Assembly (NCBI RefSeq): GCF_003466125.1
Contig: NZ_QSOC01000001.1
Location: 1-64,000 of the forward strand
Direction of reading: 5' to 3'
DNA: 64,000 nucleotides
DNA from: Collinsella sp. TM10-22
Lineage (GTDB): Bacteria; Actinomycetota; Coriobacteriia; Coriobacteriales; Coriobacteriaceae
The notes under the pieces are model-generated. The model ran no database searches, was not told the DNA's origin, and saw only the letters and a list, made by a program, of their open reading frames with translations. Shown piece by piece: positions 19,120-29,588 of this stretch. Each line of letters starts with the position of its first letter. The first letter of the stretch is position 1. Made by a program: the position numbers and the translations under genes.

Positions 19120-20538
19120 ATGGCTGATTCCCAGACTGCAACCTCCGCGCCCAAGTTTAAGAGCGCCCACTTTATCGGTATCGGCGGCGCCGGCATGAGT
19201 GGCATCGCCCTCGTTCTGCACGAGCGCGGTTATGCCGTTACCGGCTCTGACCTTAAGACGTCACGTTATATCCGCCAGCTTACCCGCGCTGGTGTGAAGG
19301 TGCATGTGGGCCATGAGGCCGCCACGATCGACGAGGTCAAGCCCGACGTGGTTGTTGTCTCCACCGCTATTCCGGAGTCTAACCCTGAACTTGTGCGCGC
19401 TCGCGAGCTTGGTATTCCCGTGTGGCCCCGTGCCAAGATGCTCTCTGCTTTGGGCCACGGCTACACCACCGTCGCTGTTGCCGGCACGCATGGCAAGACC
19501 ACCACGTCTTCGATGTGCGCCACCATGCTCGACCGCATGGGCCTGGATCCGAGCTTCTTGATCGGCGGCATCGTCGAGGGCTATGACACGAACGGCAAGA
19601 ACGGCTCGGGCGACTACTTTGTCGCCGAGGCCGACGAGTCCGACAGCTCCTTCCTGTTCCTGAACCCCAACGTGGTCATTGTGACCAACGTCGAGGCCGA
19701 CCACCTCGATCACTACTCGGGTATCGAGGAGATCGAGGCAACTTTCGCCAAATTCATGAGCCTGGTGGGCGAGGACGGCACCGTCATCGTCTGCGGTGAG
19801 GATCCGCATCTGGTCGAGCTCGCCAAGTCGACGGGCCGTCACGTGCTTTCCTACGGCTTTGCCGAGAGCAACGATGTCGTCTGCGTGCATCCGGATGTCA
19901 AGGGCATCCAGAGTGACTTTATCGTTCGCTTTGAGGACGGCACTGAGCACGCTGTGGAGATCAAGAGCAATCCCGGTCGCCACAACATGCTCAACGCCAC
20001 GGCGGTGCTCACCGTCGCCCATGTCCTGGGCCTTGACATCGACGCCGCCGCCAAGGCGCTCTCGAGCTTTGAGGGCGTCCGCCGTCGTTTTACCCACGTG
20101 GGCGATATCGATGGCATCACCGTGGTCGATGATTACGGCCATCACCCCACTGAGATCAAGGCGACGCTTGCTGCCGCTTCGTCGCTGGGCTACAAGCACG
20201 TCGACGTCGTATTCCAGCCGCACCGCTATTCGCGCCTGCAGGCCCTGTGCGACGACTTTGCCGATGCATTTGCCAATGCCGATAAACTGCTGCTGATCGA
20301 TGTGTTCTCGGCTGGCGAGATGCCCATTCCGGGTGTCACCTCTAAGATGCTCGCCGATACCGTGCGCGCCAAGCATCCTGGCAAGGAGGTCGTGTACTGC
20401 TCCAGCCGTCTTGAGCTCAATCAGGAGCTCGAGCAGATGGTGGGCGAGGGCGACCTGCTGCTCACCATGGGTGCCGGTGACGTTACGACCGTCGGTCCCG
20501 AGTTCATCGAGTATCTGACTGCCAAGAAAGACGCTTAA
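19120..20538 (+). CDS. murC: UDP-MurNAc--L-alanine ligase
   Basis: 472 residues from the ATG at 19120, chosen because AAGGAG lies 11 bases upstream and the N-terminal domain (HFIGIGGAGMSGIALVL) starts soon after. The ATP loop AGTHGKTTTS is at 121-130, followed by ADESDSSFL and the DDYGHHPTEI motif of MurC. It starts stem peptide synthesis by adding L-Ala. A 97-bp gap after murG leaves room for an internal promoter. The murB start lies 5 bases after the stop. Confidence 0.96.
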   Translation: MADSQTATSAPKFKSAHFIGIGGAGMSGIALVLHERGYAVTGSDLKTSRYIRQLTRAGVKVHVGHEAATIDEVKPDVVVVSTAIPESNPELVRARELGIPVWPRAKMLSALGHGYTTVAVAGTHGKTTTSSMCATMLDRMGLDPSFLIGGIVEGYDTNGKNGSGDYFVAEADESDSSFLFLNPNVVIVTNVEADHLDHYSGIEEIEATFAKFMSLVGEDGTVIVCGEDPHLVELAKSTGRHVLSYGFAESNDVVCVHPDVKGIQSDFIVRFEDGTEHAVEIKSNPGRHNMLNATAVLTVAHVLGLDIDAAAKALSSFEGVRRRFTHVGDIDGITVVDDYGHHPTEIKATLAAASSLGYKHVDVVFQPHRYSRLQALCDDFADAFANADKLLLIDVFSAGEMPIPGVTSKMLADTVRAKHPGKEVVYCSSRLELNQELEQMVGEGDLLLTMGAGDVTTVGPEFIEYLTAKKDA

Positions 20539-20543
20539 GTCAA

Positions 20544-21455
20544 ATGGGTCTGTTTAACGCCGTCATGGCGCTCTCGGGCATGATCGACACGGATGTGATC
20601 GAGGACGAGCGCCTTGCGCGTCATACGAGCTATCGTATCGGCGGCAAGGCCGACCTCTTCGTGACGTGCCATAGCTATCATGCCCTCCGCCGCGCCGTGG
20701 CGGTGCTCGATCGCGAGCAGGTGCCGTGGGTCATCATCGGCAAGGGCTCCAATCTGCTGGTTGCCGATGGTGGTTATCGCGGTGCTGTCATTTCGCTCGG
20801 ACGTGAGTTTCAGCGCACGGTTGTTGCCGATGACGGCTGTACGCTGACGGTCGGTGCGGGCGTGATGTTTGCGCGCCTGGTCAACGATGCCCTGTCGCGT
20901 AGCCTCTCGGGCCTTGAGTTTGCCGTTGGCATCCCTGGTTCGGTCGGCGGTGCGATATCTATGAATGCCGGCACACGGACCGAGTGGATTGGCTCGCTGG
21001 TCGAGGATGTCGTAACGTTTGACCCGGCATCCGGTATCAAGCATTATGCGGGGTCCGAGATCACTTGGGGCTACCGCGAATGTAGCCTTCCCCGCAATGA
21101 GATTATCCTCGAGTGCGTGCTCAAGCTTAAACCGGCGCCCAAGGCCGACATTCGCGAGCGCATGGAGCGGTACCTGACGAGGCGCAAGCGTACACAGCCC
21201 ATGGGTCGCGCATCCTGCGGGTCGGTCTTTCGCAACCCGCCCGATGCGAGTGTGGGCAAGCTTATCGAGGATTGTGGATTAAAGGGTTTTTCGATTGGCG
21301 GCGCGGAAGTTTCGCCCGTTCACGCTAATTTTATCGTTAATAACGGAACTGCCTCGGCCGATGACGTTGCCGCGGTTATCAGACATGTGCACGGAAAGGT
21401 GAGGGAGGCGTATGGCATCGAGCTCAGACCGGAAGTTAAATTCCTCGGCTTCTAG
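20544..21455 (+). CDS. murB: UDP-N-acetylenolpyruvoylglucosamine reductase
   Basis: 303 residues. The FAD-binding domain carries TSYRIGGKADLFV and GKGSNLLVADGGYRG, then GIPGSVGGAISMNAG. In the C-terminal domain the proton donor lies in RASCGSVFRNP and the conserved Glu in LRPEVKFLG at the end, matching the short type II form of Gram-positives. It reduces the enolpyruvyl group to make UDP-MurNAc using NADPH. The last 44 bases overlap the ftsQ start. Confidence 0.95.
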   Translation: MGLFNAVMALSGMIDTDVIEDERLARHTSYRIGGKADLFVTCHSYHALRRAVAVLDREQVPWVIIGKGSNLLVADGGYRGAVISLGREFQRTVVADDGCTLTVGAGVMFARLVNDALSRSLSGLEFAVGIPGSVGGAISMNAGTRTEWIGSLVEDVVTFDPASGIKHYAGSEITWGYRECSLPRNEIILECVLKLKPAPKADIRERMERYLTRRKRTQPMGRASCGSVFRNPPDASVGKLIEDCGLKGFSIGGAEVSPVHANFIVNNGTASADDVAAVIRHVHGKVREAYGIELRPEVKFLGF

Positions 21456-22668
21456 AGCATCGAAACCCACCTTCCGCCGCGCCGGAGGGCGTTCCGGCGC
21501 GCCTGCCAAACCTCAACGCAATACCGTCGCGCACTCTAAGTCTGTCGGGCATGCTCGACAGACCAGTCGTCCGGTCGTCGGCTCGCAGCTCGGTAATCGT
21601 CCGGCCGCAAAAAAGTCCTCGCGTCCCTCGGTGACGTCAAAGCCTGTTATGGGCGCCAAGCCTGCCCGTCCCATGGCAGCTCCTAAGCCCTCGACGGGAA
21701 CTAAAGCGGCGCGTCCGGGTCGCATGCTAGGCGCATCGAAACCGCGCTCGCTGACATCGGTGTCGGCTACCGCCGAGAAGCCTTCGGGTAAAAAAGGCGT
21801 CAACCCGTTGTCTTCACTTGGGGCGATGGCAAATAAAACATCAGACGCCGCTTCTGTCGTTGCAGGCAAAGGCAAAATCCTGGGCGGCGTTCTAGCCGTC
21901 TTGGCCGTGCTCGTCGTCGTTGCCATCGTGGTGATCAACTCTGGATTGTTTACCGCCACTGATATTCAGATTCAAGGCAGCGAGCATGTGACGAAGCACG
22001 ATGCTGTCCAGCTGATCGATTTGCCCGAGGGAACGTCGCTTTTTAACGTCAATCCCGACCAGATTACCGAGGACCTCAAGCAGAACCCGTGGGTCTCGGG
22101 CGTGGATGTCCAGCGTCAGTTCCCGCATACGCTCATCATTACGCCGATGGAGCGCAAGGTCATCGCAATTGCCTATATCAGCTCCGATGACCTTGCCTGG
22201 GCCATCGGTGATGATGACACCTGGATCGCCCCGCTGTCGACGTCGGTCGAAGTGGACGACCAGGGCAACGTCATCACGACAGGGCAGGGCTCAAATACCC
22301 TGACCGGCATTGATGCCGCACTGGCGCTCGCTAAACACTATGGCGCGGTGTTGCTGACTGATGTCTCGGCGGATGTCGCTCCGGTTTCCGGCCAGGCGGT
22401 GAGCTCCAAGGCCGTTAAGGCTGGCTTGGATTATGTGCGTGGTTTTTCGAGCGAGTTCTTGGGACAAGTCAAGGATATTTCCACGCCTTCGGTCGAAGCC
22501 ATCTCGGCAAACCTCAATAACGGCATTGAGGTGTCGCTGGGCGATTCGGACGATATCGCCAAGAAAGAACGCGTAGTCACTAAGTTGCTTTCGCAGGTAG
22601 AGGGCGTAACGTATATCAATGTGCGCTCTCCGGGCAACTACACATTCAGGAACGCTCCGACCTCGTAG
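21412..22668 (+). CDS. ftsQ: Cell division protein FtsQ/DivIB
   Basis: 418 residues, long for the family because of a basic, Ser/Pro/Lys-rich cytoplasmic tail of about 150 residues. One membrane segment (GGVLAVLAVLVVVAIVVI, about 158-175) is followed by a POTRA domain (DIQIQGSEHVTKHDAVQLI, NPWVSGVDVQRQFPHTLII) and the FtsQ C-terminal beta domain. It connects FtsL/FtsB to the divisome. The ATG lies inside murB behind an AGGGAGG site. ftsA, which often follows ftsQ, is absent. Confidence 0.92.
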   Translation: MASSSDRKLNSSASRASKPTFRRAGGRSGAPAKPQRNTVAHSKSVGHARQTSRPVVGSQLGNRPAAKKSSRPSVTSKPVMGAKPARPMAAPKPSTGTKAARPGRMLGASKPRSLTSVSATAEKPSGKKGVNPLSSLGAMANKTSDAASVVAGKGKILGGVLAVLAVLVVVAIVVINSGLFTATDIQIQGSEHVTKHDAVQLIDLPEGTSLFNVNPDQITEDLKQNPWVSGVDVQRQFPHTLIITPMERKVIAIAYISSDDLAWAIGDDDTWIAPLSTSVEVDDQGNVITTGQGSNTLTGIDAALALAKHYGAVLLTDVSADVAPVSGQAVSSKAVKAGLDYVRGFSSEFLGQVKDISTPSVEAISANLNNGIEVSLGDSDDIAKKERVVTKLLSQVEGVTYINVRSPGNYTFRNAPTS

Positions 22669-22867
22669 CGCTGGTTGATGCTTTGTTGAGGGGCCATACC
22701 ACGCCGTTTATCTGGTTTGTTTGGTTTTCACGGTCAATTATTTGACTGATACGTTCATAATGTGCAAACATAATACGGTTTACCTTTGCATTTACTTTCA
22801 ACCTGAAGGTTAATGTGCGCAGGGGTCGACCCATGCTATGGCTATAACCTTTGTTCGGAGGACCGAC

Positions 22868-24022
22868 ATGCACGAGACAGAGATCAACAACTACCTTGCC
22901 GTCATTAAGGTGGTCGGCGTCGGCGGCGGCGGTACCAACGCGGTCAATCGAATGATCGAAGAGGGCATTCGCGGCGTCGAGTTTGTTGCCATCAACACCG
23001 ATGCTCAGGCACTCGCGATCTCTGATGCCGATATCAAGGTGCACATCGGCACCGACCTTACCCGCGGCCTGGGCGCCGGCGCCAACCCCGAGGTTGGCCG
23101 CAAGGCTGCCGATGAGTCCCGCGACGACATTGCCGAGGCGCTCGCTGGCGCCGACATGGTGTTCATCACCTGCGGCGAGGGCGGTGGCACCGGTACCGGT
23201 GCTGCTCCCATCGTTGCCGATATCGCGATGAACGAGGTCGGCGCACTGACCGTCGCCGTCGTGACCAAGCCCTTCACCTTCGAGGGCCGCAAGCGCAAGA
23301 AGAGCGCCGAGGAGGGCATCAAGACCCTCTCCGATTGCGTCGACACCATGATCGTCATTCCTAACGATAAGCTGCTCGATATCGCCGAGAAGAAGACCAC
23401 CATGCTCGAGGCCTTCGCGATTGCCGATGGCGTCCTTTCCCAGGGCACCCAGGGCATCACCGACCTCATCACCGTCCCCGGTATCATCAACCTGGACTTC
23501 GCCGATGTTAAGACCATCATGAAGCAGGCCGGTACCGCCATGATGGGTATTGGTACCTCTTCTGGGGATACCCGTGCCGTCGACGCTGCCCAGCAGGCCA
23601 TCTCCAGCCCGCTGCTCGAGAGCTCCATCGATGGCGCCACGCGCGTGCTGCTCTCCATCGCCGGTTCCAAGGATCTGGGCATCCAGGAGATCAGCGACGC
23701 CGCCGACGTTGTCGCCAACGCCGTCGACCCCGAGGCCAACATCATCTTCGGTACCGTTGTCGACGAGTCCCTGGGCGATCAGGTGCGTATCACCGTCATC
23801 GCTACGGGCTTCTCCGACTCCAACGTCAACCGTCAGGACGAGCTCTTTGCTGCTCAGCAGTCTCAGAGCAAGGTCGCTGCCTCCGCTGAGCCGCAGCGCA
23901 CCGCTCCTGCCGCCAGCCCGGCTCAGGCCGCTCCGACCCGCAACGTCGGTGGCACCGAGCTTCCTAACTTCGGCAACGATCAGTTCGAGCTTCCCGACTT
24001 CCTGAAGCGCGGTAGCTTCTAA
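22868..24022 (+). CDS. ftsZ: Cell division GTPase FtsZ
   Basis: 384 residues from the ATG at 22868, set by GGAGG six bases upstream; an ATG ten codons earlier lacks a site. The tubulin signature GGGTGTG is at 105-111, the T7 catalytic segment reads [11 protein letters not shown], and the conserved C-terminal tail is ELPDFLKR, the binding site for SepF-type tethers. It assembles the Z ring. The 200-bp AT-rich gap upstream has TTGACT at 22742 and CATAAT at 22769, not ideally spaced, so it may have its own promoter. Confidence 0.98.
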   Translation: MHETEINNYLAVIKVVGVGGGGTNAVNRMIEEGIRGVEFVAINTDAQALAISDADIKVHIGTDLTRGLGAGANPEVGRKAADESRDDIAEALAGADMVFITCGEGGGTGTGAAPIVADIAMNEVGALTVAVVTKPFTFEGRKRKKSAEEGIKTLSDCVDTMIVIPNDKLLDIAEKKTTMLEAFAIADGVLSQGTQGITDLITVPGIINLDFADVKTIMKQAGTAMMGIGTSSGDTRAVDAAQQAISSPLLESSIDGATRVLLSIAGSKDLGIQEISDAADVVANAVDPEANIIFGTVVDESLGDQVRITVIATGFSDSNVNRQDELFAAQQSQSKVAASAEPQRTAPAASPAQAAPTRNVGGTELPNFGNDQFELPDFLKRGSF

Positions 24023-24047
24023 GTCGTTCTTTGCATTGTTGTGCACA

Positions 24048-24080
24048 GGGGCGTGTCCGTATGGATGCGCCCTTTTTATT
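24048..24080 (+). terminator. Terminator after ftsZ
   Basis: GGGGCGTGTCC pairs with GGATGCGCCC with wobbles and is followed by TTTTTATTT. It marks the end of the dcw transcription unit. Confidence 0.8.
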
Positions 24081-24109
24081 TCGACTTTGTAAACTAGAAC
24101 CTCCAATCT

Positions 24110-24127
24110 CTTTACGTTCCCTTTACG
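24110..24127 (+). promoter_or_regulatory. Candidate Pho box
   Basis: CTTTACG occurs at 24110-24116 and again at 24121-24127: a 7-base direct repeat with a 4-base spacer, the 11-base period of PhoB/PhoP boxes. It precedes pgeF-pstSCAB-phoU. TATCCT at 24148-24153 might be the -10. The repeat word differs from the E. coli CTGTCAT consensus, so this is by architecture and context. Confidence 0.45.
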
Positions 24128-24231
24128 ATTGCCTCCAGTGCAGCAGGTATCCTTTTAAGGAAGTATGACAGCCGTATAAACGCGGGCTGTAGCGGCGATG
24201 CCGCGTACTTGTGTTATTAGGAGGCTTTAGT

Positions 24232-25032
24232 ATGGCAGCGCGTGCGGACAAAGTTTCGCGTGTCGACCATGATGGAGTTACGTTGGTGGAGGGCGCGACA
24301 TCCTATGTTCGCTTTGCCTTCACCGAGCGCGTCGGTGGTGTTTCCGAAGATGCGTACTCCTCACTCAACTTGGGCTCGCATGTTGGCGATGATCCCTTTG
24401 CTGTTCAAGAAAATCGTCGTCGCGCGCTCGAGGCTATGGGTGCCGCCGAGTGCGAGCACAACCTGCTCGTTCCCAATCAGATCCATGGTGACCATATCGT
24501 TGCGGTGACCTCGAACGGCGCCGATGACCTTGAGGACGTTCGCGAGCAGATTGCCGAGGGCTGCGATGCCATCGTCTGTACGGCGCATAACGTGCCCGTG
24601 CTGCTCTGCTTTGCCGACTGCGTTCCCGTGGTGCTGGTGGCCCCCGGCGGATTTGCCGTGGTGCACTCCGGTTGGAAGGGCACGATTGCACGTATTTCCG
24701 CCAAGGCGTGCCAGGCGCTTTGCGATGCTGCCGGCTGCGATGCGAGCGACGTTTCCGCCTATATCGGTCCCCATATCTTGGGTGACGAATATGAGGTGTC
24801 CCAGGAACTCATGGATCGCTTTGCTGCCGAGTTCTCGTGCATCGATGCGAGCATCTCTCGCATGCTCGATCTTTCCGCTGCCATTTGCGAGGCACTGGTA
24901 GATGTCGGTGTCGACGCGGATAATATCGTGGATACCCAGCTTTCGACTGTGCGTCAGAACGACCGCTTTTATTCCTACCGTAACGAGAACGGCACCTGTG
25001 GGCGCCATGCTGCGATCGGCGTGATGCTATGA
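24232..25032 (+). CDS. pgeF: Purine nucleoside phosphorylase/peptidoglycan editing factor, YfiH (laccase-domain) family
   Basis: 266 residues from the ATG at 24232, which has TTAGGAGG upstream. Metal ligands and signatures of the DUF152 family are visible: LVPNQIHGD, CFADCVPVVLV and VVHSGWKGT. Members act on purine nucleosides and, in E. coli, on misincorporated amino acids in muropeptide precursors. It is the first gene of the ylm cluster that usually follows ftsZ. Here its stop overlaps the pstS start (ATGA), so it is translated with the phosphate operon, an unexpected arrangement. Confidence 0.9.
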   Translation: MAARADKVSRVDHDGVTLVEGATSYVRFAFTERVGGVSEDAYSSLNLGSHVGDDPFAVQENRRRALEAMGAAECEHNLLVPNQIHGDHIVAVTSNGADDLEDVREQIAEGCDAIVCTAHNVPVLLCFADCVPVVLVAPGGFAVVHSGWKGTIARISAKACQALCDAAGCDASDVSAYIGPHILGDEYEVSQELMDRFAAEFSCIDASISRMLDLSAAICEALVDVGVDADNIVDTQLSTVRQNDRFYSYRNENGTCGRHAAIGVML

Positions 25033-25865
25033 GAAAGATCGTATCGGTCCTGAGCGCCGCCGTGCTTACGCTTACGCTGTGCGCCTGTTCTTCGGGATCT
25101 TCTACTTCTTCCATTACCGTCGCCGGCTCGACCACCTGCCTACCCATTGCCGAGATTGCGGCCGAGGGCTTTAAGGAAGAGACCGGCATCGACGTACTTG
25201 TCTCCGGTCTGGGCTCCTCTGCGGGCATCGAGGCCGTCAGCAACGGCACGGCCGATATCGCCAGCTCATCTCGCGGCCTCAATGCCGACGAGCAGGATCT
25301 GGGCCTGACCCCGATTGTGATCGCGCACGACGGCATCGCGGTCATCGTGAACGACGATAACCCGGTCGATAACCTCTCGACCGGGCAGCTCCGCGATATT
25401 TACGCCGGCAAGATCACCAACTGGAAGGAAGTCGGCGGAGAGGACCTGAAGATCCAGGTCATCAACCGAGATGAGGCGTCCGGCACGCGTGAGGCCTTTC
25501 GCACCATCGTGATGGACGGTACCCCGTTCGATCGTCGCTCGGCCGTTCTTTCGGGCACGGGTCAGGTGCGCGACGTGGTATCTCGTTCGCGCGGTGCCAT
25601 TGGCTACATTTCGCTGGGCTTCGTCGATAGCCTCAACGCCAAGACCTCGGTCAAGGCCGCCTCGGTCAATCATGTTGAGGCGTCCGAGAAGACGGTCGCG
25701 AGCGGCGGCTATCCCATCTCGCGTGACCTGTACTTCTTTGTGAAGGGTGCGCCTTCGCAGCAGGCGCAGGATTACATCGACTACGTGACGTCCGAAAAGA
25801 TGGACAAGCAGATTCGCGAGGCGGGCTTTATTCCCGTCACCAACGACGAGAAGGGGAGTGAGTAG
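25029..25865 (+). CDS. pstS: Phosphate ABC transporter, substrate-binding lipoprotein
   Basis: 278 residues. The signal sequence ends in a lipobox, TLTLCAC, with the acylated Cys near residue 20. Phosphate-binding loops typical of PstS are seen: AGSTTCLPIAE, GLGSSAGIEAV and RDEASGTREAF. It captures phosphate outside the membrane for PstCAB. The start codon overlaps the pgeF stop by 4 bases, and pstC follows after one base. Confidence 0.94.
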   Translation: MRKIVSVLSAAVLTLTLCACSSGSSTSSITVAGSTTCLPIAEIAAEGFKEETGIDVLVSGLGSSAGIEAVSNGTADIASSSRGLNADEQDLGLTPIVIAHDGIAVIVNDDNPVDNLSTGQLRDIYAGKITNWKEVGGEDLKIQVINRDEASGTREAFRTIVMDGTPFDRRSAVLSGTGQVRDVVSRSRGAIGYISLGFVDSLNAKTSVKAASVNHVEASEKTVASGGYPISRDLYFFVKGAPSQQAQDYIDYVTSEKMDKQIREAGFIPVTNDEKGSE

Positions 25866-25866
25866 C

Positions 25867-26793
25867 ATGGAAACACGGGAAAACTCCCAGACTGAGCAGA
25901 ATGTTCAGGCGCCCAAGAAGCGCGAGCTGGCGCTCGTATCGCGCAGTACCTATATCAAGGAGAAGGCGCTGCAGTGGGTCTTCTTCGCCTGCGCGTTCTT
26001 GGCGGTCGTTACCGTCATCCTGATTTTTGTCTTTACCACGTACTCGGCGCTGCCCGTCTTTACCGACATTGGCCTGGCGGACTTCTTCAGCTTTACGTGG
26101 GCGCCCTCCGAGGGCCACTACGGCATTATGTCGCTGCTGGCCGGCTCGGGTCTCGTGACCGTCGGTGCGCTCGCCATGGGTGTGCCCCTGGGCGTGGGCA
26201 CGGCCGTGTATCTGGTCGAGATCGCCAGCAAGCGCGTGCGCAAACTCATCAGCCCCGCCGTCGACCTGCTGGCGGGCATTCCCTCCATCATCTACGGTTT
26301 CTTTGGCATGATCATCATCCGTCCGTTTATCGCGCAACTGACCGGCGGTCTTGGTTTTGGTGCGCTGACGGCGTGGTTCGTGCTTGCTATCATGATCGTC
26401 CCTACCATCACCACGCTCACCATCGATGCTCTCAATTCCATTCCCATGGGCATTCGCGAGGCATCGTATGCCATGGGCGCCACCAAGTGGCAGACCATCT
26501 ATAAGGTCGTGCTACCTGCCGCCAAGCTGGGTATCGTGGATGCCATCGTGCTGGGTATGGGCCGTGCCATCGGTGAGACCATGGCCGTGCTCATGGTCGT
26601 GGGTAACGCTCCGGTTATTCCCGACAGCATTGCGAGCCCCATCTCGACGCTCACGAGCCAGATCGCGCTCGACATGAGCTATTCCTCGGGTCTGCACCGC
26701 TCGGCGCTGTTCGGCATGGGTGTGGTCCTGTTTATCATCTCCGCCGCGCTGGTGGGCATCGTCCGTCTGATTTCCAAGAAGAAGAGGGGGTAG
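25867..26793 (+). CDS. pstC: Phosphate ABC transporter permease PstC
   Basis: 308 residues from the ATG at 25867, with AAGGGGAG about 9 bases upstream; a GTG at 25858 is less likely. Six membrane segments follow a polar N-terminus of about 40 residues. The EAA loop reads IREASYAMGATKWQTIYKVVLPAA, and GRAIGETMAVLMV is a Pst signature. It pairs with PstA. Confidence 0.94.
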   Translation: METRENSQTEQNVQAPKKRELALVSRSTYIKEKALQWVFFACAFLAVVTVILIFVFTTYSALPVFTDIGLADFFSFTWAPSEGHYGIMSLLAGSGLVTVGALAMGVPLGVGTAVYLVEIASKRVRKLISPAVDLLAGIPSIIYGFFGMIIIRPFIAQLTGGLGFGALTAWFVLAIMIVPTITTLTIDALNSIPMGIREASYAMGATKWQTIYKVVLPAAKLGIVDAIVLGMGRAIGETMAVLMVVGNAPVIPDSIASPISTLTSQIALDMSYSSGLHRSALFGMGVVLFIISAALVGIVRLISKKKRG

Positions 26794-26796
26794 GCT

Positions 26797-27702
26797 ATGT
26801 CCGATTCCGTTGACACGACGGTCGATACGACCTCGTCGCGCGAGCGCATCAAGCGTGCCCTTTCCCACGGCAAGAAGGGCCGCATCAACAAAGACCTGTC
26901 CAATAAGATCATGCTTGGCGTGTTCCGTGCCGCAGCATACATCACCACGCTGGTGCTGGTCGCTATCATCGCTTACGTGGTCATTAACGGTCTGCCGCAT
27001 ATCTCGTTCGACTTTATCTTCGGTTGGCCCCAGGGCGTCAACGCCGAGGGCGGCATTTGGCCCACGATCGTCTCGACCGTCTACGTGACGGCGCTCGCCA
27101 TGCTTATCTGCACGCCGATCGCTGTGCTGGCAGCCGTCTATCTGGCCGAGTACGCCAAGCAGGGCAAGGTCGTCGAGCTCATACGCTACGCTGCTGACGC
27201 TTTGGCGTCGGTGCCCTCCATCGTTATGGGCCTGTTTGGCTACGCCTTGTTTGTCGAGGCCATGGGCCTGGGCCTTTCGATGGTCTCTGCCGCTCTGGCG
27301 CTGGCGCTTCTGATGCTGCCTATCGTCATGCGCACCACCGAAGAGGCCATTCGCGCCGTTCCGCGCTATATCCGTTGGGGCGCGTACGGCTTGGGCGCCA
27401 CCAAGTGGCAGGTCGTCTCCAAGATCGTACTTCCTTCGGCCTTTGGTCGCATTGCCACCGGCATCGTCCTTGCCATCGGCCGCGCCATCGGCGAGACCGC
27501 CGTGGTGCTCTACACCATGGGCCAGGCCATCAATCTACCTATTTCGCCGCTCGATTCCGGCCGCCCCATGACGGTTCACCTGTACCTGCTTGCCAACGAC
27601 GGCATCAACATGAACGCGGCCTACGGCACCGCGCTTTTGCTGATGGCGATTATTCTGGCCTTCAACCTGTTTGCGCGCTACCTGTCGCGCAAACGCCGCT
27701 AA
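26797..27702 (+). CDS. pstA: Phosphate ABC transporter permease PstA
   Basis: 301 residues. A basic N-terminus of about 45 residues precedes six membrane segments. The coupling loop reads IRWGAYGLGATKWQVVSKIV and GRAIGETAVVLYTMG is the PstA version of the family signature. The start lies 3 bases after pstC stop with an AAGAAGGGGG ribosome site inside pstC. Confidence 0.94.
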   Translation: MSDSVDTTVDTTSSRERIKRALSHGKKGRINKDLSNKIMLGVFRAAAYITTLVLVAIIAYVVINGLPHISFDFIFGWPQGVNAEGGIWPTIVSTVYVTALAMLICTPIAVLAAVYLAEYAKQGKVVELIRYAADALASVPSIVMGLFGYALFVEAMGLGLSMVSAALALALLMLPIVMRTTEEAIRAVPRYIRWGAYGLGATKWQVVSKIVLPSAFGRIATGIVLAIGRAIGETAVVLYTMGQAINLPISPLDSGRPMTVHLYLLANDGINMNAAYGTALLLMAIILAFNLFARYLSRKRR

Positions 27703-27714
27703 TTAAGGAGTCCC

Positions 27715-28518
<804 letters not shown>

Positions 28519-28610
28519 TCGGTGCGACTAGTCCCAAGCCGATCGGACCTAGTCCGGTGCGTATTCACTGTGCGGGCGGCATGACCGCACCCAACTGATT
28601 GGAGTGAACC

Positions 28611-29468
28611 ATGCGCAAACTGTTTTCCCGTCAGCTCATCGAGGCCCGTCACGAGATGCTGAGCATCTATGAGGCCGTCGATCTGGCCCTCCACGATGCC
28701 GTAAAGGCCTATGTGACCGACGACCGCAAGCTCGCCACCAAGACCAAGAAGCGCACGCTTTCGATTGACGCACGCTGCGCCAACCTGGAGGCCGTCTGCT
28801 ACAACCTGATTGCCACGCAGTCACCGGTCGCCTCCGACTTCCGCCTGCTTCAGACGATCATCTATGTTGACTTTAACCTGCAGCGCATGACCGATAAGGT
28901 CCGTCAGATTTGCCGCGCCACGCGTCATATGATCAAGGCCGACATCTCGCTGCCCAAGGAGCTTGTCGGCACGGTCGAGGCCGAGGCTGAGGCCGTCTAC
29001 CAGGTGCTGGGCTCTTCGCTTTCTGCGCTCGTCACCAATGACATGTCCATCATCTGCAACCTGGCCGTCGAGGACGAGCCAGTGCACGCTGCCTACGAGA
29101 AGTTCTTCCGCACCTTTAACCGTATGGATACGGGCGACTTTATGGACGACGACAGCAACTATGACGACCTGCGTCGCGCCATCATGGTTTCACGCTACCT
29201 CGATCGCATCGCTTCGATTTCCATCGATGCCGCTTGCCGTCTGACCTTCCTGTTGACTGGTCAGCGTATGAACGCCGGCGATATCGCCCGCACTGATGAG
29301 GATGAGCTCGAGAGCATGCGTGTGCCTTCGGGCGAGGGTGTTATCATGAGGCCCGCCGTCGACGCGCGCTACGTTGCCAAGGTGCCTGCTAACGAGGTTA
29401 GCGAGGGCCTGCGCTACCTGCTGGATCATCTTGAGGATGAAGACGATGGCGAGGACGACGAGGAGTAG
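28611..29468 (+). CDS. phoU: Phosphate signalling regulator PhoU
   Basis: 285 residues, longer than the usual 220-240 because of an acidic tail (about 225-285, ending in EDDGEDDEE). Two three-helix PhoU repeats are recognised; the second contains the family motif YLDRIAS. PhoU links Pst activity to the PhoR kinase and is normally the last gene of the pst operon, as here. No phoR/phoP pair is in the window. Confidence 0.9.
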   Translation: MRKLFSRQLIEARHEMLSIYEAVDLALHDAVKAYVTDDRKLATKTKKRTLSIDARCANLEAVCYNLIATQSPVASDFRLLQTIIYVDFNLQRMTDKVRQICRATRHMIKADISLPKELVGTVEAEAEAVYQVLGSSLSALVTNDMSIICNLAVEDEPVHAAYEKFFRTFNRMDTGDFMDDDSNYDDLRRAIMVSRYLDRIASISIDAACRLTFLLTGQRMNAGDIARTDEDELESMRVPSGEGVIMRPAVDARYVAKVPANEVSEGLRYLLDHLEDEDDGEDDEE

Positions 29469-29506
29469 GGTAGCTCCGCTCGTTGAGAGATTGTAAATAC
29501 CTGAGG

Positions 29507-29542
29507 GAGCGCGGCCTTGCGGATGCGGGGCCGCGCTCTTGC
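29507..29542 (+). terminator. Hairpin after phoU
   Basis: A perfect 10-bp stem GAGCGCGGCC/GGCCGCGCTC (29507-29516, 29529-29538) is followed only by TTGCG, so termination may be weak or partial. Confidence 0.5.
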
Positions 29543-29588
29543 GTTAGCATGGAACTACTTGTTGTGCTGTCTGCGGAGGCGATTTGCC

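Noticed and set aside
22646..24106. 486-codon minus-strand frame opposite ftsZ
   Set aside because: Antisense shadow; composition dominated by Gly, Asp, Val and Leu from complementary codons.
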